DNA of 64,000 bases from contig JAJEAA010000023.1 of NCBI GenBank assembly GCA_022824365.1, positions 62,001 to 126,000 of the forward strand. Reading direction: 5' to 3'. Of this stretch, positions 25,301 to 34,913 are shown piece after piece. The translations under genes were made by a program, and so were the position numbers. How positions within the stretch are numbered: position 1 is the first letter of the stretch; each line of letters begins with the position of its first letter. The notes beneath the pieces were generated by a model. The model made no database searches and had not been told where the DNA came from. It saw only the letters and a program-made list of their open reading frames with translations. This DNA is from Anaerolineae bacterium. GTDB taxonomy: Bacteria > Chloroflexota > Anaerolineae > Aggregatilineales > Phototrophicaceae.

Positions 25301-27460
25301 CTGAATGTAGTCAACATGCGCAACGTGCCGCCAACCCCGGCCAATTACGCCCAGCGCAGCGGGCGCGCCGGCCGCAGCGGACAACCAGCGCTGGTCTTCA
25401 CCTACTGCTCTAGCGGCAGTCCACACGACAAATACTTTTTTGCACGTCCAGAACTTATGGTTTCGGGCTCTGTCGCCCCACCGCGCCTGGATCTGAATAA
25501 CCGCGATCTACTAAAGGCGCATATTCATGCCGTCTGGCTGGCGGAAGTCGGGCTAGACCTGCGTCAGTCGCTGACCGACCTGCTCGATATGAGTGGCGAC
25601 CCGCCTGAGTTGCCCTTGACCCCGGCGGTACAGGAAGAGATTGCCCGGCCCAATGCGCAGCTGCGGACTCGGCAACACGTCGCCTCTATCTTGCGGACAA
25701 TTCCTCAGCTGGAAGACGCCAACGCGCTGCTCGACCATACCATGCAGAACGTCAATCTGGCATTCGATAGTGCCTGCAATCGTTGGCGTGGCTTGTATCA
25801 GGCTGCGCGCAAACAAGCGCAGCAGCAGAATAGAATCTTGCTGGATCACTCGCGCAGCGCCGTAGACAAACGCCGCGCCAAACGACAACACGGCGAGGCG
25901 CTGGCACAATTGAAGCTGCTGACCGATATCGAAAACCTTGTTCAATCCGACTTTTATTCCTATCGCTATTTCGCCACTGAAGGCTTCTTGCCCGGGTATA
26001 GCTTCCCCCGTTTGCCACTCTCGGCATATATCCCTGGACGGCGGCAGAAACAGGCGGACAGTTTTCTTTCGCGTCCCCGATTCCTGGCGATCGCCGAATT
26101 TGGTCCCCGTGCGCTCATCTACCACGAAGGTTCCCGCTACGAAATCAATCAGGTGATGATGCCCGTGATTGAAAACGAAGATGGACCGCTGACAACAGGC
26201 ATCAAACGCTGCGATCATTGTGGCTATATGCAGACGGACGTGGACTTTGATGTCTGCGAGAACTGCTGGCAGCCGCTGGGTATGGCATGGCGTTCAATGC
26301 TGAAGATGCAAAATGTCAAGACGCGGCGGCGCGACCGCATCAACGCCGACGAAGAAGAGCGCGTGCGCCTGGGCTATGAACTGAAGACTGGGCTCCGCTT
26401 CAGTAATGCCGAAGATCAGCCGGATATGCGCACCTCTAACGTCCAGCTGGACGGCGAGGACATCGCCAGATTGATCTACGCGCAGACCGCAACAATTTGG
26501 CGCATCAACCTCGGATGGCGCCGTCGCCGCGACAAAGAGCAGATGGGCTTCGTTCTCGAAATCGAAAACGGCTTATGGGCGCGCCGAGAGACTGAAGCCG
26601 AGGACGATCAAGAGGATCCGCTGTCGCCGCGTACACAGCGAGTCATCCCTTTCGTCGAGGACAGCCGCAATTGCCTCCTGCTGCAGCCGCTGCTTGATGC
26701 CGATGCCGGGCAAATGGCCTCCCTGCAAGCCGCGCTTAAACGCGCCATCGAACGTGAATATCAGCTGGAAGATAACGAGCTGGCCGCCGAGCCTCTGCCC
26801 GATGTGGATAATCGGCAGCAACTGCTATTTTATGAAGCGGCCGAAGGCGGCGCTGGCGTGCTCAGCCAATTGGTGGAAGACCCCGAAGCACTGCGAAACG
26901 TGGCGCGCGTGGCGCTGGAAATCTGCCACTTTGACGCCGAGGGGGTGGACCTGGGCCAGGCCGAGGGCGCAATTGAACCCTGCGAAGCCGCTTGCTACGA
27001 CTGCTTGTTAAGCTACGGCAACCAGCGTGAGCATGACATACTCGACCGCAAGACGATCCTGGACTGGCTGCTGCAGCTGGCGGGGGCCGTAGTGACGCCA
27101 GCCGTGGGCACCGGCTCGCCCGATGATCGCCTGACGCAGCTGCTGGCGCGATGTGAATCGGATCTCGAGCGCAAATGGCTGCAGCAAGTTGCGGGCGCCG
27201 GTTTGCGTCTGCCGGACCGGGCGCAACATTACATTGCCACATGTGAGACCCGGCCGGATTTCATTTATGAGCGAAACGGCATTTATGTCGCGGTGTACAT
27301 AGATGGCCCGCATCACGATTATCCCGAGCGACAAGCGCGTGACCGCGACCATACTGAGCGGATGGAGAACGAAGGCTATAGCGTTATCCGCTTCGGCTAT
27401 CTGGAGGATTGGGATGCCAAGCTCAGCCAGCACAGGTTTGTTTTCGGGGGTGAAGCATGA
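22340..27460 (+). CDS. DEAD/DEAH helicase with DUF1998 region and C-terminal Vsr-like nuclease (DISARM DrmA/DrmB-like)
   Basis: 1706 residues from ATG 22340 behind AGGA. Residues 85-260 form the first helicase lobe (Walker A TGTGSGKS at 111-118; DELH at 230-233). Cys clusters lie near 452 (CFCRECG) and 563 (CLSCG). Helicase lobe 2 is at about 940-1040 (MELGVDIAQLNVVNMRNVPP; QRSGRAGRSG). A zinc-ribbon pattern (CDHCG..CENC) is near 1290. The DUF1998 signature is near 1500-1570 (GGAGVLSQL; CEAACYDCLLSYGNQ). Residues about 1595-1700 look like a Vsr/DUF559 PD-(D/E)xK nuclease (LERKWLQQV, PDFIY, VAVYIDGPHHDYP, VIRFGY). Likely a DNA translocase-nuclease in anti-phage defence. Overlaps the next gene by ATGA. 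Confidence 0.85.
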   Translation: MDVFSIRKKIITAYSEYAQSFIQIQDARIRSHVEERMSEGEFWPDPLIQLNPRFESGDTVRQAIDDGLLHEKCAEIFEHDKDQGGRTLRFHRHQRRAIEIAKGGHNYVLTTGTGSGKSLAYIAPIVDHVLQQDSGQGIQAIVVYPMNALVNSQEEELGKFLKEGFAKGEQPVTFERYTGQVSDEERERIINDPPDILLTNYVMLELIMTRPVERRLIEKARGLRFVVLDELHTYRGRQGADVALLMRRVRERLEVAGQTIQFVGTSATMASGGSFEEQQQQVAKVSSKIFGPDVLPAHVIGETLQRATPGNLDTEALSAAVAAWDTLVIPADYDAFVAHPISIWIENTFGLRAVGARLQRQTPRSIESAAEALSELTAVDAATCEAVIQRWLLAGYEFDDPTTGLKPFAFRLHQFISPGDTAYATLESENERHITLSGQRYFGADRKLLFPLCFCRECGQEYYTVSRVEGEDGETAYVPRDFRERHADIEGEGGYLYLSEADPWPYELDAVLACLPQDWLEEGPSGPRVRRDRRKYLPQQLQLDTKGRPAEDGQRAVFLPMPFMFCLSCGVSYTPRQRSDFVKLGTLNSEGRSSATTILSLAAVRALKDSALEPMARKLLSFTDNRQDASLQAGHFNDFVEVSLLRGAIYRAVSRAGEDGLRAEEIPQAVFSALNLPFIDYSSEPKARFQTRRETERTLQEVLAYRVYRDLRRGWRISLPNLEQCGLLRVDYESLDEVCAAEDVWAGFHPTLVGATPATRVKIARVLLDFMRRELAIKAQYLDRDRLDRIKDRSFNLLKAPWALDEDEKLEPGTIALARSRRADEWRAGFTYISALGLFGQYLRRTGIFAEYSERLDTEATWQLIRELLLALQIGGIVEEVLPARGADDVPGYQLNAAAMRWCVGDGRSTNEPLRMPNAPSEGGRPNPFFREFYQAAVASLRGFQALEHTAQVPNDQREEREEQFRSGDLPILYCSPTMELGVDIAQLNVVNMRNVPPTPANYAQRSGRAGRSGQPALVFTYCSSGSPHDKYFFARPELMVSGSVAPPRLDLNNRDLLKAHIHAVWLAEVGLDLRQSLTDLLDMSGDPPELPLTPAVQEEIARPNAQLRTRQHVASILRTIPQLEDANALLDHTMQNVNLAFDSACNRWRGLYQAARKQAQQQNRILLDHSRSAVDKRRAKRQHGEALAQLKLLTDIENLVQSDFYSYRYFATEGFLPGYSFPRLPLSAYIPGRRQKQADSFLSRPRFLAIAEFGPRALIYHEGSRYEINQVMMPVIENEDGPLTTGIKRCDHCGYMQTDVDFDVCENCWQPLGMAWRSMLKMQNVKTRRRDRINADEEERVRLGYELKTGLRFSNAEDQPDMRTSNVQLDGEDIARLIYAQTATIWRINLGWRRRRDKEQMGFVLEIENGLWARRETEAEDDQEDPLSPRTQRVIPFVEDSRNCLLLQPLLDADAGQMASLQAALKRAIEREYQLEDNELAAEPLPDVDNRQQLLFYEAAEGGAGVLSQLVEDPEALRNVARVALEICHFDAEGVDLGQAEGAIEPCEAACYDCLLSYGNQREHDILDRKTILDWLLQLAGAVVTPAVGTGSPDDRLTQLLARCESDLERKWLQQVAGAGLRLPDRAQHYIATCETRPDFIYERNGIYVAVYIDGPHHDYPERQARDRDHTERMENEGYSVIRFGYLEDWDAKLSQHRFVFGGEA

Positions 27461-30282
27461 GCTTTTCTGTTGGCGCTCTCGTCAAAGCCCGAAACCGCGA
27501 GTGGGTTGTCCTGCCCAATTCGGACGCGGAGTTGCTGCATTTGCGACCGCTGGGCGGCGCCGATGATGAGGTGACCGCACTCCTCACCAGCTTGGAGGAA
27601 GTGCAGCCGGCCGTCTTTGATGTGCCCGATCCGACGCTGATCGGCGACTATCGCTCGGCGCGCCTGCTGCGAGCGGCGGTTCGCCTCGGCTTCCGCGCCA
27701 GCGCCGGGCCCTTTCGCTCCTTTGCCAAGATCAATGTCGAGCCGCGGCCGTATCAGCTCGTGCCACTGCTGATGGCGCTGAAGCTGGACCCGGTACGGCT
27801 TCTGATTGCCGATGATGTCGGCATTGGCAAGACGATTGAGGCGCTTCTAATCGCGCGCGAACTGCTGGATCGCGGCGAGATCAGCCGGCTGGCGGTGCTC
27901 TGTCCGCCCCAACTGGCGGAACAATGGCAGAGCGAACTGAGCGAGAAATTCCATATCGACGCGGAACTGGTGCTCTCCAGCACAGCCTCCCGCTTGGAGC
28001 GGACGCTGCGCGCTGGCGAAAGCATTTTTGACCGCTACGATTTCACCGTGGTATCCACCGACTTCATCAAATCGGACCGACGCCGTCACGAATTCTTGCG
28101 CGCCGCGCCCGAATTTATCATCGTCGACGAGGCGCACACCGTTGTCCACGCATACGATGGACGAGGCGGTCGGCATCAGCGTTTTGAATTGGTCAAAACG
28201 CTGGCACAGGAGCCGCAGCGCCATCTTCTGCTAGTGACCGCGACGCCACACAGCGGCAAAGAAGAAGCCTTCCGCGCGCTGCTAAACTTGCTCAATCCAG
28301 AGTTCGCCGACTTGCCGGAAGATCTCAGCGGTAAGGCGAATGAAAAGTACCGGCGAGAAGTGGCGCGCTATTTTGTTCAGCGGCGACGAGACGATATCCG
28401 ACGTTATCTGTACGCGGATACGCCATTCCCCGAGCGCGACGCCGCGGAAGCCAGCTATACACTAACGGACGACTACAAGCGGCTCTTTGATCAAGTCTTG
28501 CGCTACGCCCGCGAGATCGTCTTGCAGCCTGGCGCAGGTTATCGACGGCGCGTCCGCTGGTGGTCGGCACTGGCGCTGCTGCGCTCAATGGCCTCTAGCC
28601 CGGCCGCCGCAGCCGCCACCTTGCGCAATCGGGCGGGCAGCGCGGACGGCGAGAGCATCGAAGATCTGGACGAACGCGGGCGGCTGACGGTGCTGGATCA
28701 GATGACCGATACCAGCGCCGAAGCAAGCGACCTTGTGCCCCCCAGCGACATTTGGTCGGACGAAGGCGAGGAGAAACGCCTGCGCCGCCGCTTGCAGGAG
28801 ATGGCGCGTCGGGCGGACCAGCTCCAAGGCAAGCCCGACCGCAAACTGGCTGGGCTCGTCAAGATCCTCAAGCAGTTGCTGCGCGATGGCTATAGTCCGA
28901 TCGTCTTCTGTCGCTTTATTCCCACGGTCGAGTACCTGCAGGACGAGTTGCGTAAGACTATCAAGAAAGTGGAGATCAGCGGCGTCACGGGTACGCTGCC
29001 ACCGGCTGAGCGCGAGCAGCGTGTGGCGCAGCTGGCGAAGGCGACTAAGCGCATCCTGGTCTGCACCGACTGCCTCAGCGAAGGCATCAACTTGCAGCAG
29101 GGCTTTGACGCCGTCGTGCATTACGACCTGTCCTGGAACCCGACGCGGCATGAACAGCGCGAGGGCCGGGTTGATCGTTATGGACAGAAGCGCGACCGTG
29201 TCAAGGTCGTCACCTACTATGGCACCGACAATCAGATTGACGGCGTTGTGCTGGACGTGCTCCTGCGCAAGCATAAATCAATCCGCACGTCACTGGGCAT
29301 CTCGGTTTCTGTGCCCGGCAGCAGTGAAGATGTTATCGAAGCGATATTCGAGGGGCTGCTGCTGAGGGAAGATCAGTTGACGCTGCCCGGCTTCCGGCAG
29401 CATCTCGCCGAGAAACAGCTTGATCTCGACTTGCGTTGGGAAGCGGTGGCGGCGCGGGAGAAGAAGTCGCGCGCCATGTTCGCCCAGAGCGCGATCAAGG
29501 TGGATGAAGTCGCGGCCGAGTTGGACGCGGCGCGACAGGCGGTCGGCGGCGATGACGAACTCAAGCTATTCATGCGTGATGCTGTCGGCCTGTATCAGGG
29601 CACGCTGAGGGAGAATGGCAATGTCCAGATCGACCTCAGTGAAAGCCCGCGCGGTTTGCGCGATGTCCTGCCGCAGACAATATTCAGCGCGGTGTACGAG
29701 CCGCCAACTCAACGCAGTGAAGTAGAGTTGACCCGCACGCATCCGATAGTCGAGAATCTGGCGAATTACGTGATGAATGCCGCCCTTGATGCGGAAGAGG
29801 GCGACGATAATCAACTGCAGGCGAGACGCGCTGGCGCTATCCGCACGCAGGCAGTGACGACGCGCGCGACCTTGCTGCTGCTGCGCTTGCGTTATCACCT
29901 CATCACGCGCCGCGGGGGCGAGGAAAAGCAGTTGCTCGCGGAAGACAGTCTGTCCCTGGCTTTCGAAGGCGCGCCGCAAAACGCCAGCTGGCTGAGCGCG
30001 GAGGCGGCGGAAGCGCTTCTGGACGCAGAGCCGGCCGCCAATATCGCGGCGCAGCAAGCTACCGAGTTTGTCCGCCGCGTCGTGGACGACATCGACAGTA
30101 TCATGCCCGAGCTAGAGGCGCGGGCGCGGCAACGCGGCGAGGAATTGCTCGCTGCTCATAAGCGAGTACGCAACGCCGCCTACCGCCGAGATGAGCAGCG
30201 TCCGCAGCACCATGTCGAAGCGCAATTGCCGCCCGATCTACTCGGCATTTATGTATTTTTGCCCGCGCCGCGAGGTCGCTGA
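27457..30282 (+). CDS. SNF2/HepA-like helicase (DISARM DrmD-like)
   Basis: 941 residues. N-terminal 80 residues resemble the small leader domain of such helicases (VGALVKARNREWVVLPNSD). Lobe 1: DDVGIGKT at 119-126, LAVLCPPQLAEQW, DEAH at 224-227, LLLVTATPHSGK. Lobe 2: IVFCRFIPTVEYLQ, SEGINLQQGFDAVVHYDLSW, and the motif VI arginine region QREGRVDRYGQ near 568. The C-terminal third is helical, with no nuclease motif seen. In DISARM, DrmD of this type helps sense or remodel foreign DNA. The ATGA overlap upstream and a three-base gap downstream tie it to the adjoining helicase and methylase. Confidence 0.88.
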   Translation: MSFSVGALVKARNREWVVLPNSDAELLHLRPLGGADDEVTALLTSLEEVQPAVFDVPDPTLIGDYRSARLLRAAVRLGFRASAGPFRSFAKINVEPRPYQLVPLLMALKLDPVRLLIADDVGIGKTIEALLIARELLDRGEISRLAVLCPPQLAEQWQSELSEKFHIDAELVLSSTASRLERTLRAGESIFDRYDFTVVSTDFIKSDRRRHEFLRAAPEFIIVDEAHTVVHAYDGRGGRHQRFELVKTLAQEPQRHLLLVTATPHSGKEEAFRALLNLLNPEFADLPEDLSGKANEKYRREVARYFVQRRRDDIRRYLYADTPFPERDAAEASYTLTDDYKRLFDQVLRYAREIVLQPGAGYRRRVRWWSALALLRSMASSPAAAAATLRNRAGSADGESIEDLDERGRLTVLDQMTDTSAEASDLVPPSDIWSDEGEEKRLRRRLQEMARRADQLQGKPDRKLAGLVKILKQLLRDGYSPIVFCRFIPTVEYLQDELRKTIKKVEISGVTGTLPPAEREQRVAQLAKATKRILVCTDCLSEGINLQQGFDAVVHYDLSWNPTRHEQREGRVDRYGQKRDRVKVVTYYGTDNQIDGVVLDVLLRKHKSIRTSLGISVSVPGSSEDVIEAIFEGLLLREDQLTLPGFRQHLAEKQLDLDLRWEAVAAREKKSRAMFAQSAIKVDEVAAELDAARQAVGGDDELKLFMRDAVGLYQGTLRENGNVQIDLSESPRGLRDVLPQTIFSAVYEPPTQRSEVELTRTHPIVENLANYVMNAALDAEEGDDNQLQARRAGAIRTQAVTTRATLLLLRLRYHLITRRGGEEKQLLAEDSLSLAFEGAPQNASWLSAEAAEALLDAEPAANIAAQQATEFVRRVVDDIDSIMPELEARARQRGEELLAAHKRVRNAAYRRDEQRPQHHVEAQLPPDLLGIYVFLPAPRGR

Positions 30283-30285
30283 GCT

Positions 30286-33200
30286 ATGCCAAAAGCGAAA
30301 GACCAGCTCAAGACGTATCGCACGGAAGGCAGCTTGCTGCCGGCTGACCTGCTGGAGCGCGTCAGTGACGAGGACGCTACGCTCCCCGGCATGACGCCGG
30401 CCGGCTACCACCGCTCAGGCGAGCGGCTCAATGAGGCCATCAGTCGCTCCTGGACGACGCTGCAGAACGCCTGGTCACATTTCCAGAGTGGGCGGGAGAC
30501 GCTGCCAGGGGACGATTTGGGCACGACCATCACCCGCGAGCGCTGGCTGTTGCCGCTGTTCGAAACGCTGCACTACGGCCGCTTGCACACAGCCGAGCGC
30601 TTCGAGATCGAAGGCAAGTCCTACCCCATCAGCCACAGCTGGGGGCTGAATGTGCCGATTCATCTCGTCAGTTACCAGGTCGATCTGGACAAGACCATGC
30701 GCGGCGTGGCGGGCGCGGCGACCGCCAGTCCACACAGTCTGCTTCAGGTTTTCCTCAATCGCAGCGACGATCACCTCTGGGGATTTGTCAGCAACGGTTG
30801 CAAGCTGCGCGTCCTGCGCGATAACCTGACGCTGACGCGGCAAGCCTACGTCGAATTCGACCTGGAAGCGATGATGAACGGCGATGCCTACAGCGATTTT
30901 CGCGTGCTCTGGCTGCTCTGTCATCAATCACGGGTCGAAGGCGACCGGCCATCGGATTGCTTGCTCGAGAAGTGGATGAAAGAGGCGGAAGACCGCGGCA
31001 TCCGCGCGCTCGAGCATTTGCGCGGCGGCGTTGAATCAGCCATCACGGCGCTGGGCGTCGGCTTCCTCGAGCATCCCGCCAACAGCGTCCTGCGCGACAA
31101 ACTGCGCGCTGGCACGCTGGACAAGCAGAATTACTACCGTCAGTTGCTGCGCATGATTTACCGCTTGCTCTTCATGTTCGTGGCCGAAGACCGCGATCTG
31201 CTTCTCGGTCCCGACGCGACGGACGCAGCGCGCGAGACCTACCAGAATTACTATTCGACGCAGCGTTTACGGACGATGGCGGCACGCTTCGTCGGCACGC
31301 GCCACAGCGATCTCTTTGAGCAACTGCGCCTGGTGATGCGGCTGCTCGGCGGCGAAGGCGACGGAGCGCCCGTCGGCATCGCTCCGCTCGGCTCCTTCCT
31401 CTTCAGCGACCGCGCCGTCGCCGATGTCATCGACTGCAAGATCAGCAATCGGAAGCTGCTCAGCGCTATCCGCTCACTCTCCCTGATCGACGACCGCGAG
31501 GCGCGCGCCTGGCGCAATGTCGATTACAGAAACCTGGGTCCGGAAGAGCTGGGCAGCGTCTACGAGAGCTTGCTGGAATTGCACCCGCAAATCAACGTCC
31601 CCGCGCGGAAATTCGGGCTGGATACAGCCGGCGGCAACGAGCGCAAGACCAGCGGCAGCTACTACACGCCCTCATCGCTGATCAAGGTCCTGCTCGATTC
31701 CGCGCTCGACCCCGTCCTGGACCAAGCGGCGAAAAAAGGCGAAGACGCCATCCTTGCGCTCAAAGTCTGCGACCCGGCCACGGGCAGCGGGCACTTCCTG
31801 ATCGCGGCGGCCAACCGCCTGGCAAAGCGCCTGGCAAGCCTGCGCACGGGTGAAGAAGAGCCAACCGGCGAAGCGCTGCAAAGCGCCAAGCGCGATGTCA
31901 TCAGCAACTGCATCTACGGCGTCGACATCAACCCCATGGCGGCCGAACTCTGCAAGGTCAACCTGTGGCTGGAAGCGCTCGACCCCGGCAAGCCCCTGAC
32001 CTTCCTCGATCACCATATCCAGGTGGGCAACAGCCTGCTGGGCACGACGCCCAAACTGATGGCGGAGGGCATCCCCAACGATGCCTTCAAACCCATCGAG
32101 GGCGATGACAAGACGACCGCCAGCGCCCTGCGCAAGCGAAACCGGGGCGAGCTGAAACAGCGGGAAGCGGGCTTGCGGCAGCTGGGCTTGGAGCAGGCGC
32201 CGGCCGCCGATTACGGCTTCTTGACCGCCACCATGAGCGACCTCGCCAAGTCCGCCGACGACAGTCTAAGCGACATCCAGGCCAAAGAAGAATTGTACGC
32301 CGCCATTGCCAATTCGCCGGAATACATCCAGGCGCGCCTGCTGGCCGATGCCTGGTGCAGCGCCTTTGTATGGGCGAAACGTCAAGGCGAGGACATGCCC
32401 CTGACCGACCTCGTCTACCGCCATCTGGAAGCCGAGCCGGACGCCCCCCAGTTCGAAAACCTGCGCGAGAAAATCGCCGCGCTGACCGACCGCTACGGCT
32501 TCTTCCACTGGCATGTGGCTTTCCCGGATCTGTTCAGTGTGCCCGAAGACCTCTCGACTGCCGAGAACGAAGCGGCCGGCTGGAACGGCGGCTTTGACGT
32601 CGTGCTGGGCAATCCACCCTGGGAGCATACCGAAATCAAAGAAAAGGAGTGGTTCGCCGAACGTGACCCCGAGATTGCTGCTGCGCCCGGCGCAAAACGA
32701 AAACAACTGATTGCTGCTCTCAAAGACCACAACCCGGAACTTTACGGCGCATTTGCGACTGACAAGCGTAAAGCCGATGGGCTAAGCCACTTCGTACGTA
32801 CTTCAAGAAATTATCCGCTGACTGGACGTGGACGCATCAACACGTATCCGCTCTTCGCTGCGAGAAAACGCTCGCTTATTAGTGGGCGCGGACGTGTAGG
32901 CATGATTGTGCCGTCTGGCATCGCAACTGACGACACCACTAAGTTTTTCTTCCAGGACTTGATGAAAACACATTCCCTGGCCAGTTTGTACGACTTCGAG
33001 AATCGGCAGAAACTGTTTCCTGCCGTAGACAGCCGTATGAAGTTCTCTCTCCTGACGATGACAGGCGCGGACATCCGCTCGCGGGAAAGCGAGTTTGTCT
33101 TCTTCGCGCTGAATGTTGCTGACCTCGATGACAAGTGGCGGCGCTTCAAGCTCTCGGCCGCGGATATCGCCATGCTCAATCCCAACACCGGCACGATGGC

Positions 33201-33426
33201 GACCTTCCGCAGCCAGCGTGATGCTGAGATCACAAAAGCTATCTATTCACGTGTACCTGTGCTTATTCGAGAGTCGCCAACAGAGAACGCTTGGGGCATC
33301 ACATTCAAGCAGGGCTTGTTCAATATGACAAGCGACTCCGACAAATTCCGCACGCGCGACGAGCTCGAATCCCGCGGCTTCACGCTGGAAGGCAATATCT
33401 TCGTAGAAGGCGAGGACGAATCCTGA
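30286..33426 (+). CDS. N6-adenine DNA methyltransferase, catalytic part (Eco57I/PglX/DrmMI-like)
   Basis: 1046 residues. Helical N-terminal part to about 400, then a gamma-class methylase: SAM motif [20 protein letters not shown] (from residue 496), [20 protein letters not shown], and the catalytic NPPW at 776-779 ([11 protein letters not shown]). It should methylate adenine in host DNA to mark self. The chain stops after [12 protein letters not shown], where homologues continue directly into a YLPLYEAKM..QF..RWATY target-recognition part. That continuation lies at 33728-34620, beyond a reverse-strand gene. The gene starts three bases after the SNF2 helicase stop. Confidence 0.88.
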   Translation: MPKAKDQLKTYRTEGSLLPADLLERVSDEDATLPGMTPAGYHRSGERLNEAISRSWTTLQNAWSHFQSGRETLPGDDLGTTITRERWLLPLFETLHYGRLHTAERFEIEGKSYPISHSWGLNVPIHLVSYQVDLDKTMRGVAGAATASPHSLLQVFLNRSDDHLWGFVSNGCKLRVLRDNLTLTRQAYVEFDLEAMMNGDAYSDFRVLWLLCHQSRVEGDRPSDCLLEKWMKEAEDRGIRALEHLRGGVESAITALGVGFLEHPANSVLRDKLRAGTLDKQNYYRQLLRMIYRLLFMFVAEDRDLLLGPDATDAARETYQNYYSTQRLRTMAARFVGTRHSDLFEQLRLVMRLLGGEGDGAPVGIAPLGSFLFSDRAVADVIDCKISNRKLLSAIRSLSLIDDREARAWRNVDYRNLGPEELGSVYESLLELHPQINVPARKFGLDTAGGNERKTSGSYYTPSSLIKVLLDSALDPVLDQAAKKGEDAILALKVCDPATGSGHFLIAAANRLAKRLASLRTGEEEPTGEALQSAKRDVISNCIYGVDINPMAAELCKVNLWLEALDPGKPLTFLDHHIQVGNSLLGTTPKLMAEGIPNDAFKPIEGDDKTTASALRKRNRGELKQREAGLRQLGLEQAPAADYGFLTATMSDLAKSADDSLSDIQAKEELYAAIANSPEYIQARLLADAWCSAFVWAKRQGEDMPLTDLVYRHLEAEPDAPQFENLREKIAALTDRYGFFHWHVAFPDLFSVPEDLSTAENEAAGWNGGFDVVLGNPPWEHTEIKEKEWFAERDPEIAAAPGAKRKQLIAALKDHNPELYGAFATDKRKADGLSHFVRTSRNYPLTGRGRINTYPLFAARKRSLISGRGRVGMIVPSGIATDDTTKFFFQDLMKTHSLASLYDFENRQKLFPAVDSRMKFSLLTMTGADIRSRESEFVFFALNVADLDDKWRRFKLSAADIAMLNPNTGTMATFRSQRDAEITKAIYSRVPVLIRESPTENAWGITFKQGLFNMTSDSDKFRTRDELESRGFTLEGNIFVEGEDES

Positions 33427-33431
33427 GCCGC

Positions 33432-33653
33432 TCAGGCCGGAGCGCCGGTCAGCGCTGTGTAGAGAAAGAGGGCAATCGCAATCTGCGTCGCGATGAACCA
33501 CATGACCAACAGACGCGTTTGCCGCTCCACAGCCACCCGCACCTGGCTTACATCGTCTTTCGTCGCCAGATGCGGGCGCTCGGTTTCAATGGTTGTTTCC
33601 AGCTTGACCATTCGCTCTGACAGCGAGGCGTTAATTTGCTCCACAGTCGCCAT
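33432..33653 (-). CDS. Small coiled-coil membrane protein inserted in the methylase gene
   Basis: 73 residues from ATG 33653 behind GGGAGA. Residues 1-45 are charged and heptad-like (INASLSERMVKLETTIETE, ATKDDVSQVRVAVERQTRL); residues 48-68 form one membrane helix (LLVMWFIATQIAIALFLYTA). This is the layout of DUF1640-like and other small anchored coiled coils. It lies on the opposite strand exactly between the two halves of the methylase. An AT-rich TATTATATCATATCC stretch upstream (from about 33683) may be its promoter. Function unknown; an accessory role in the defence locus is possible. Confidence 0.7.
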   Translation of the reverse strand: MATVEQINASLSERMVKLETTIETERPHLATKDDVSQVRVAVERQTRLLVMWFIATQIAIALFLYTALTGAPA

Positions 33654-33727
33654 GTTTTCTCCCGAATTGTCGCAGGACAGGGACTATTATATCATATCCG
33701 CAGCGCATGCCAGCAAGGGAAAATAGC

Positions 33728-34620
33728 ATGAACCACAAGCCCGAGCGCTACCTGCCGCTCTACGAAGCCAAAATGATGCACCAATTCACCCACCGCTGGG
33801 CGACTTACGAAGCCAATGGCAAAACCCGCGACATGACGCCCGACGAACTGCGCGATCCGACCGCCCTGCCCCTGCCGCGCTACTGGGTCGACGAGCGGGA
33901 AGTCGAGGCGCGGCTCGATCGATGGGATCGCGGCTGGCTGTTGGGTTTTCGTAATATTGCGAGAAGCACAGATGAGCGAACGGCGATATCTGGAATCGTT
34001 CCGAAATCTGCAGTAGGTCACGCGATGCCGCTGTTGCTGTTACACAGAATCAACATGTATGCGGCTAGCTTAATTGGCAATATTAGTACAATTCCATTTG
34101 ACTACATTGTTCGCCAGAAACTTGGTGGTATAATTTCACCTTCGGATACGTGCGACAACTCCCTGTCATCCCGCCACACACATACACCCAGCCCCTGCTC
34201 GACTTCATCAGCCCCCGCGTCCTCGAATTGACCTACACCGCCTGGGACCTGCAGCCCTTCGCCTGCGACCTCGGCTATGACTGTCCGCCTTTCGTCTGGG
34301 ATGACGAGCGCCGCTTCCTCATGCGCTGCGAGCTGGACGCGCTCTATTTCCACCTCTACGGCATCAAACGCGATGATGTCGATTACATCATGGAGACCTT
34401 CCCCATCGTCAAGCGCAAGGACGAAGCCGCGCACGGCGAGTACCGCAGCAAGCGCGTCATCATGGAGATCTACGACTCGATGGCGGACTTGCCGGCGATG
34501 TTGGTTCCCGCGCCCAAGGAAGAGCACGGCGAAATGGCTGTGCCGGATCTGTCGCGCTGGGTCAGTCCGCTGGAGCCCCCGCCGGCTGATCCCCGCGCGG
34601 CGCACAGTCATCGGACGTGA
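33728..34620 (+). pseudogene. Methylase target-recognition/C-terminal part, with a one-base frameshift
   Basis: From ATG 33728 (AGGGAAAATAGC upstream) the frame reads YLPLYEAKMMHQFTHRWATY, PLPRYWVDEREVEARLDRW, WLLGFRNIARSTDERTAISG, then AVGHAMPLLLLHRIN and [11 protein letters not shown], all typical of the second half of Eco57I/PglX-like methylases. Past 34125 the frame degenerates, while the next frame gives [17 protein letters not shown] and continues to 34620 ([36 protein letters not shown]). One extra A in ATAATTTC near 34130 would restore a single frame ([15 protein letters not shown]). It is either a disabled gene, a recoding site or an assembly error. It may act in trans with the 30286 product. 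Confidence 0.85.
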
Positions 34621-34913
34621 TTGCAAAGGCGTTTGGCGGGCTTGGGGAACACCGTACTTGAATATAGCAGCGACCATTGACAATCAGTCGCCTGCTGCAT
34701 TAACACAGTGCGGTTTTGAGAATGCGCTAACGGCGCAATTTATCTTACAATCTTTGGATTGCGGCTGACCGTGACGGCGGACATCAACCTGTTCGCAAGC
34801 TGGTTTTTGGGCGGGCGCCAACCGCCGTCGGATCAGCAATCACAGCGCCTGCCGACTTGCCCTCCGCAACGGCTAATGATAGCCTGACCCGGTCAACATG
34901 TGAGAAACTGGCC
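34621..34913. other. Gap after the defence locus
   Basis: About 290 bases with no supportable gene or RNA. No clear terminator was found after the methylase tail. Confidence 0.4.
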
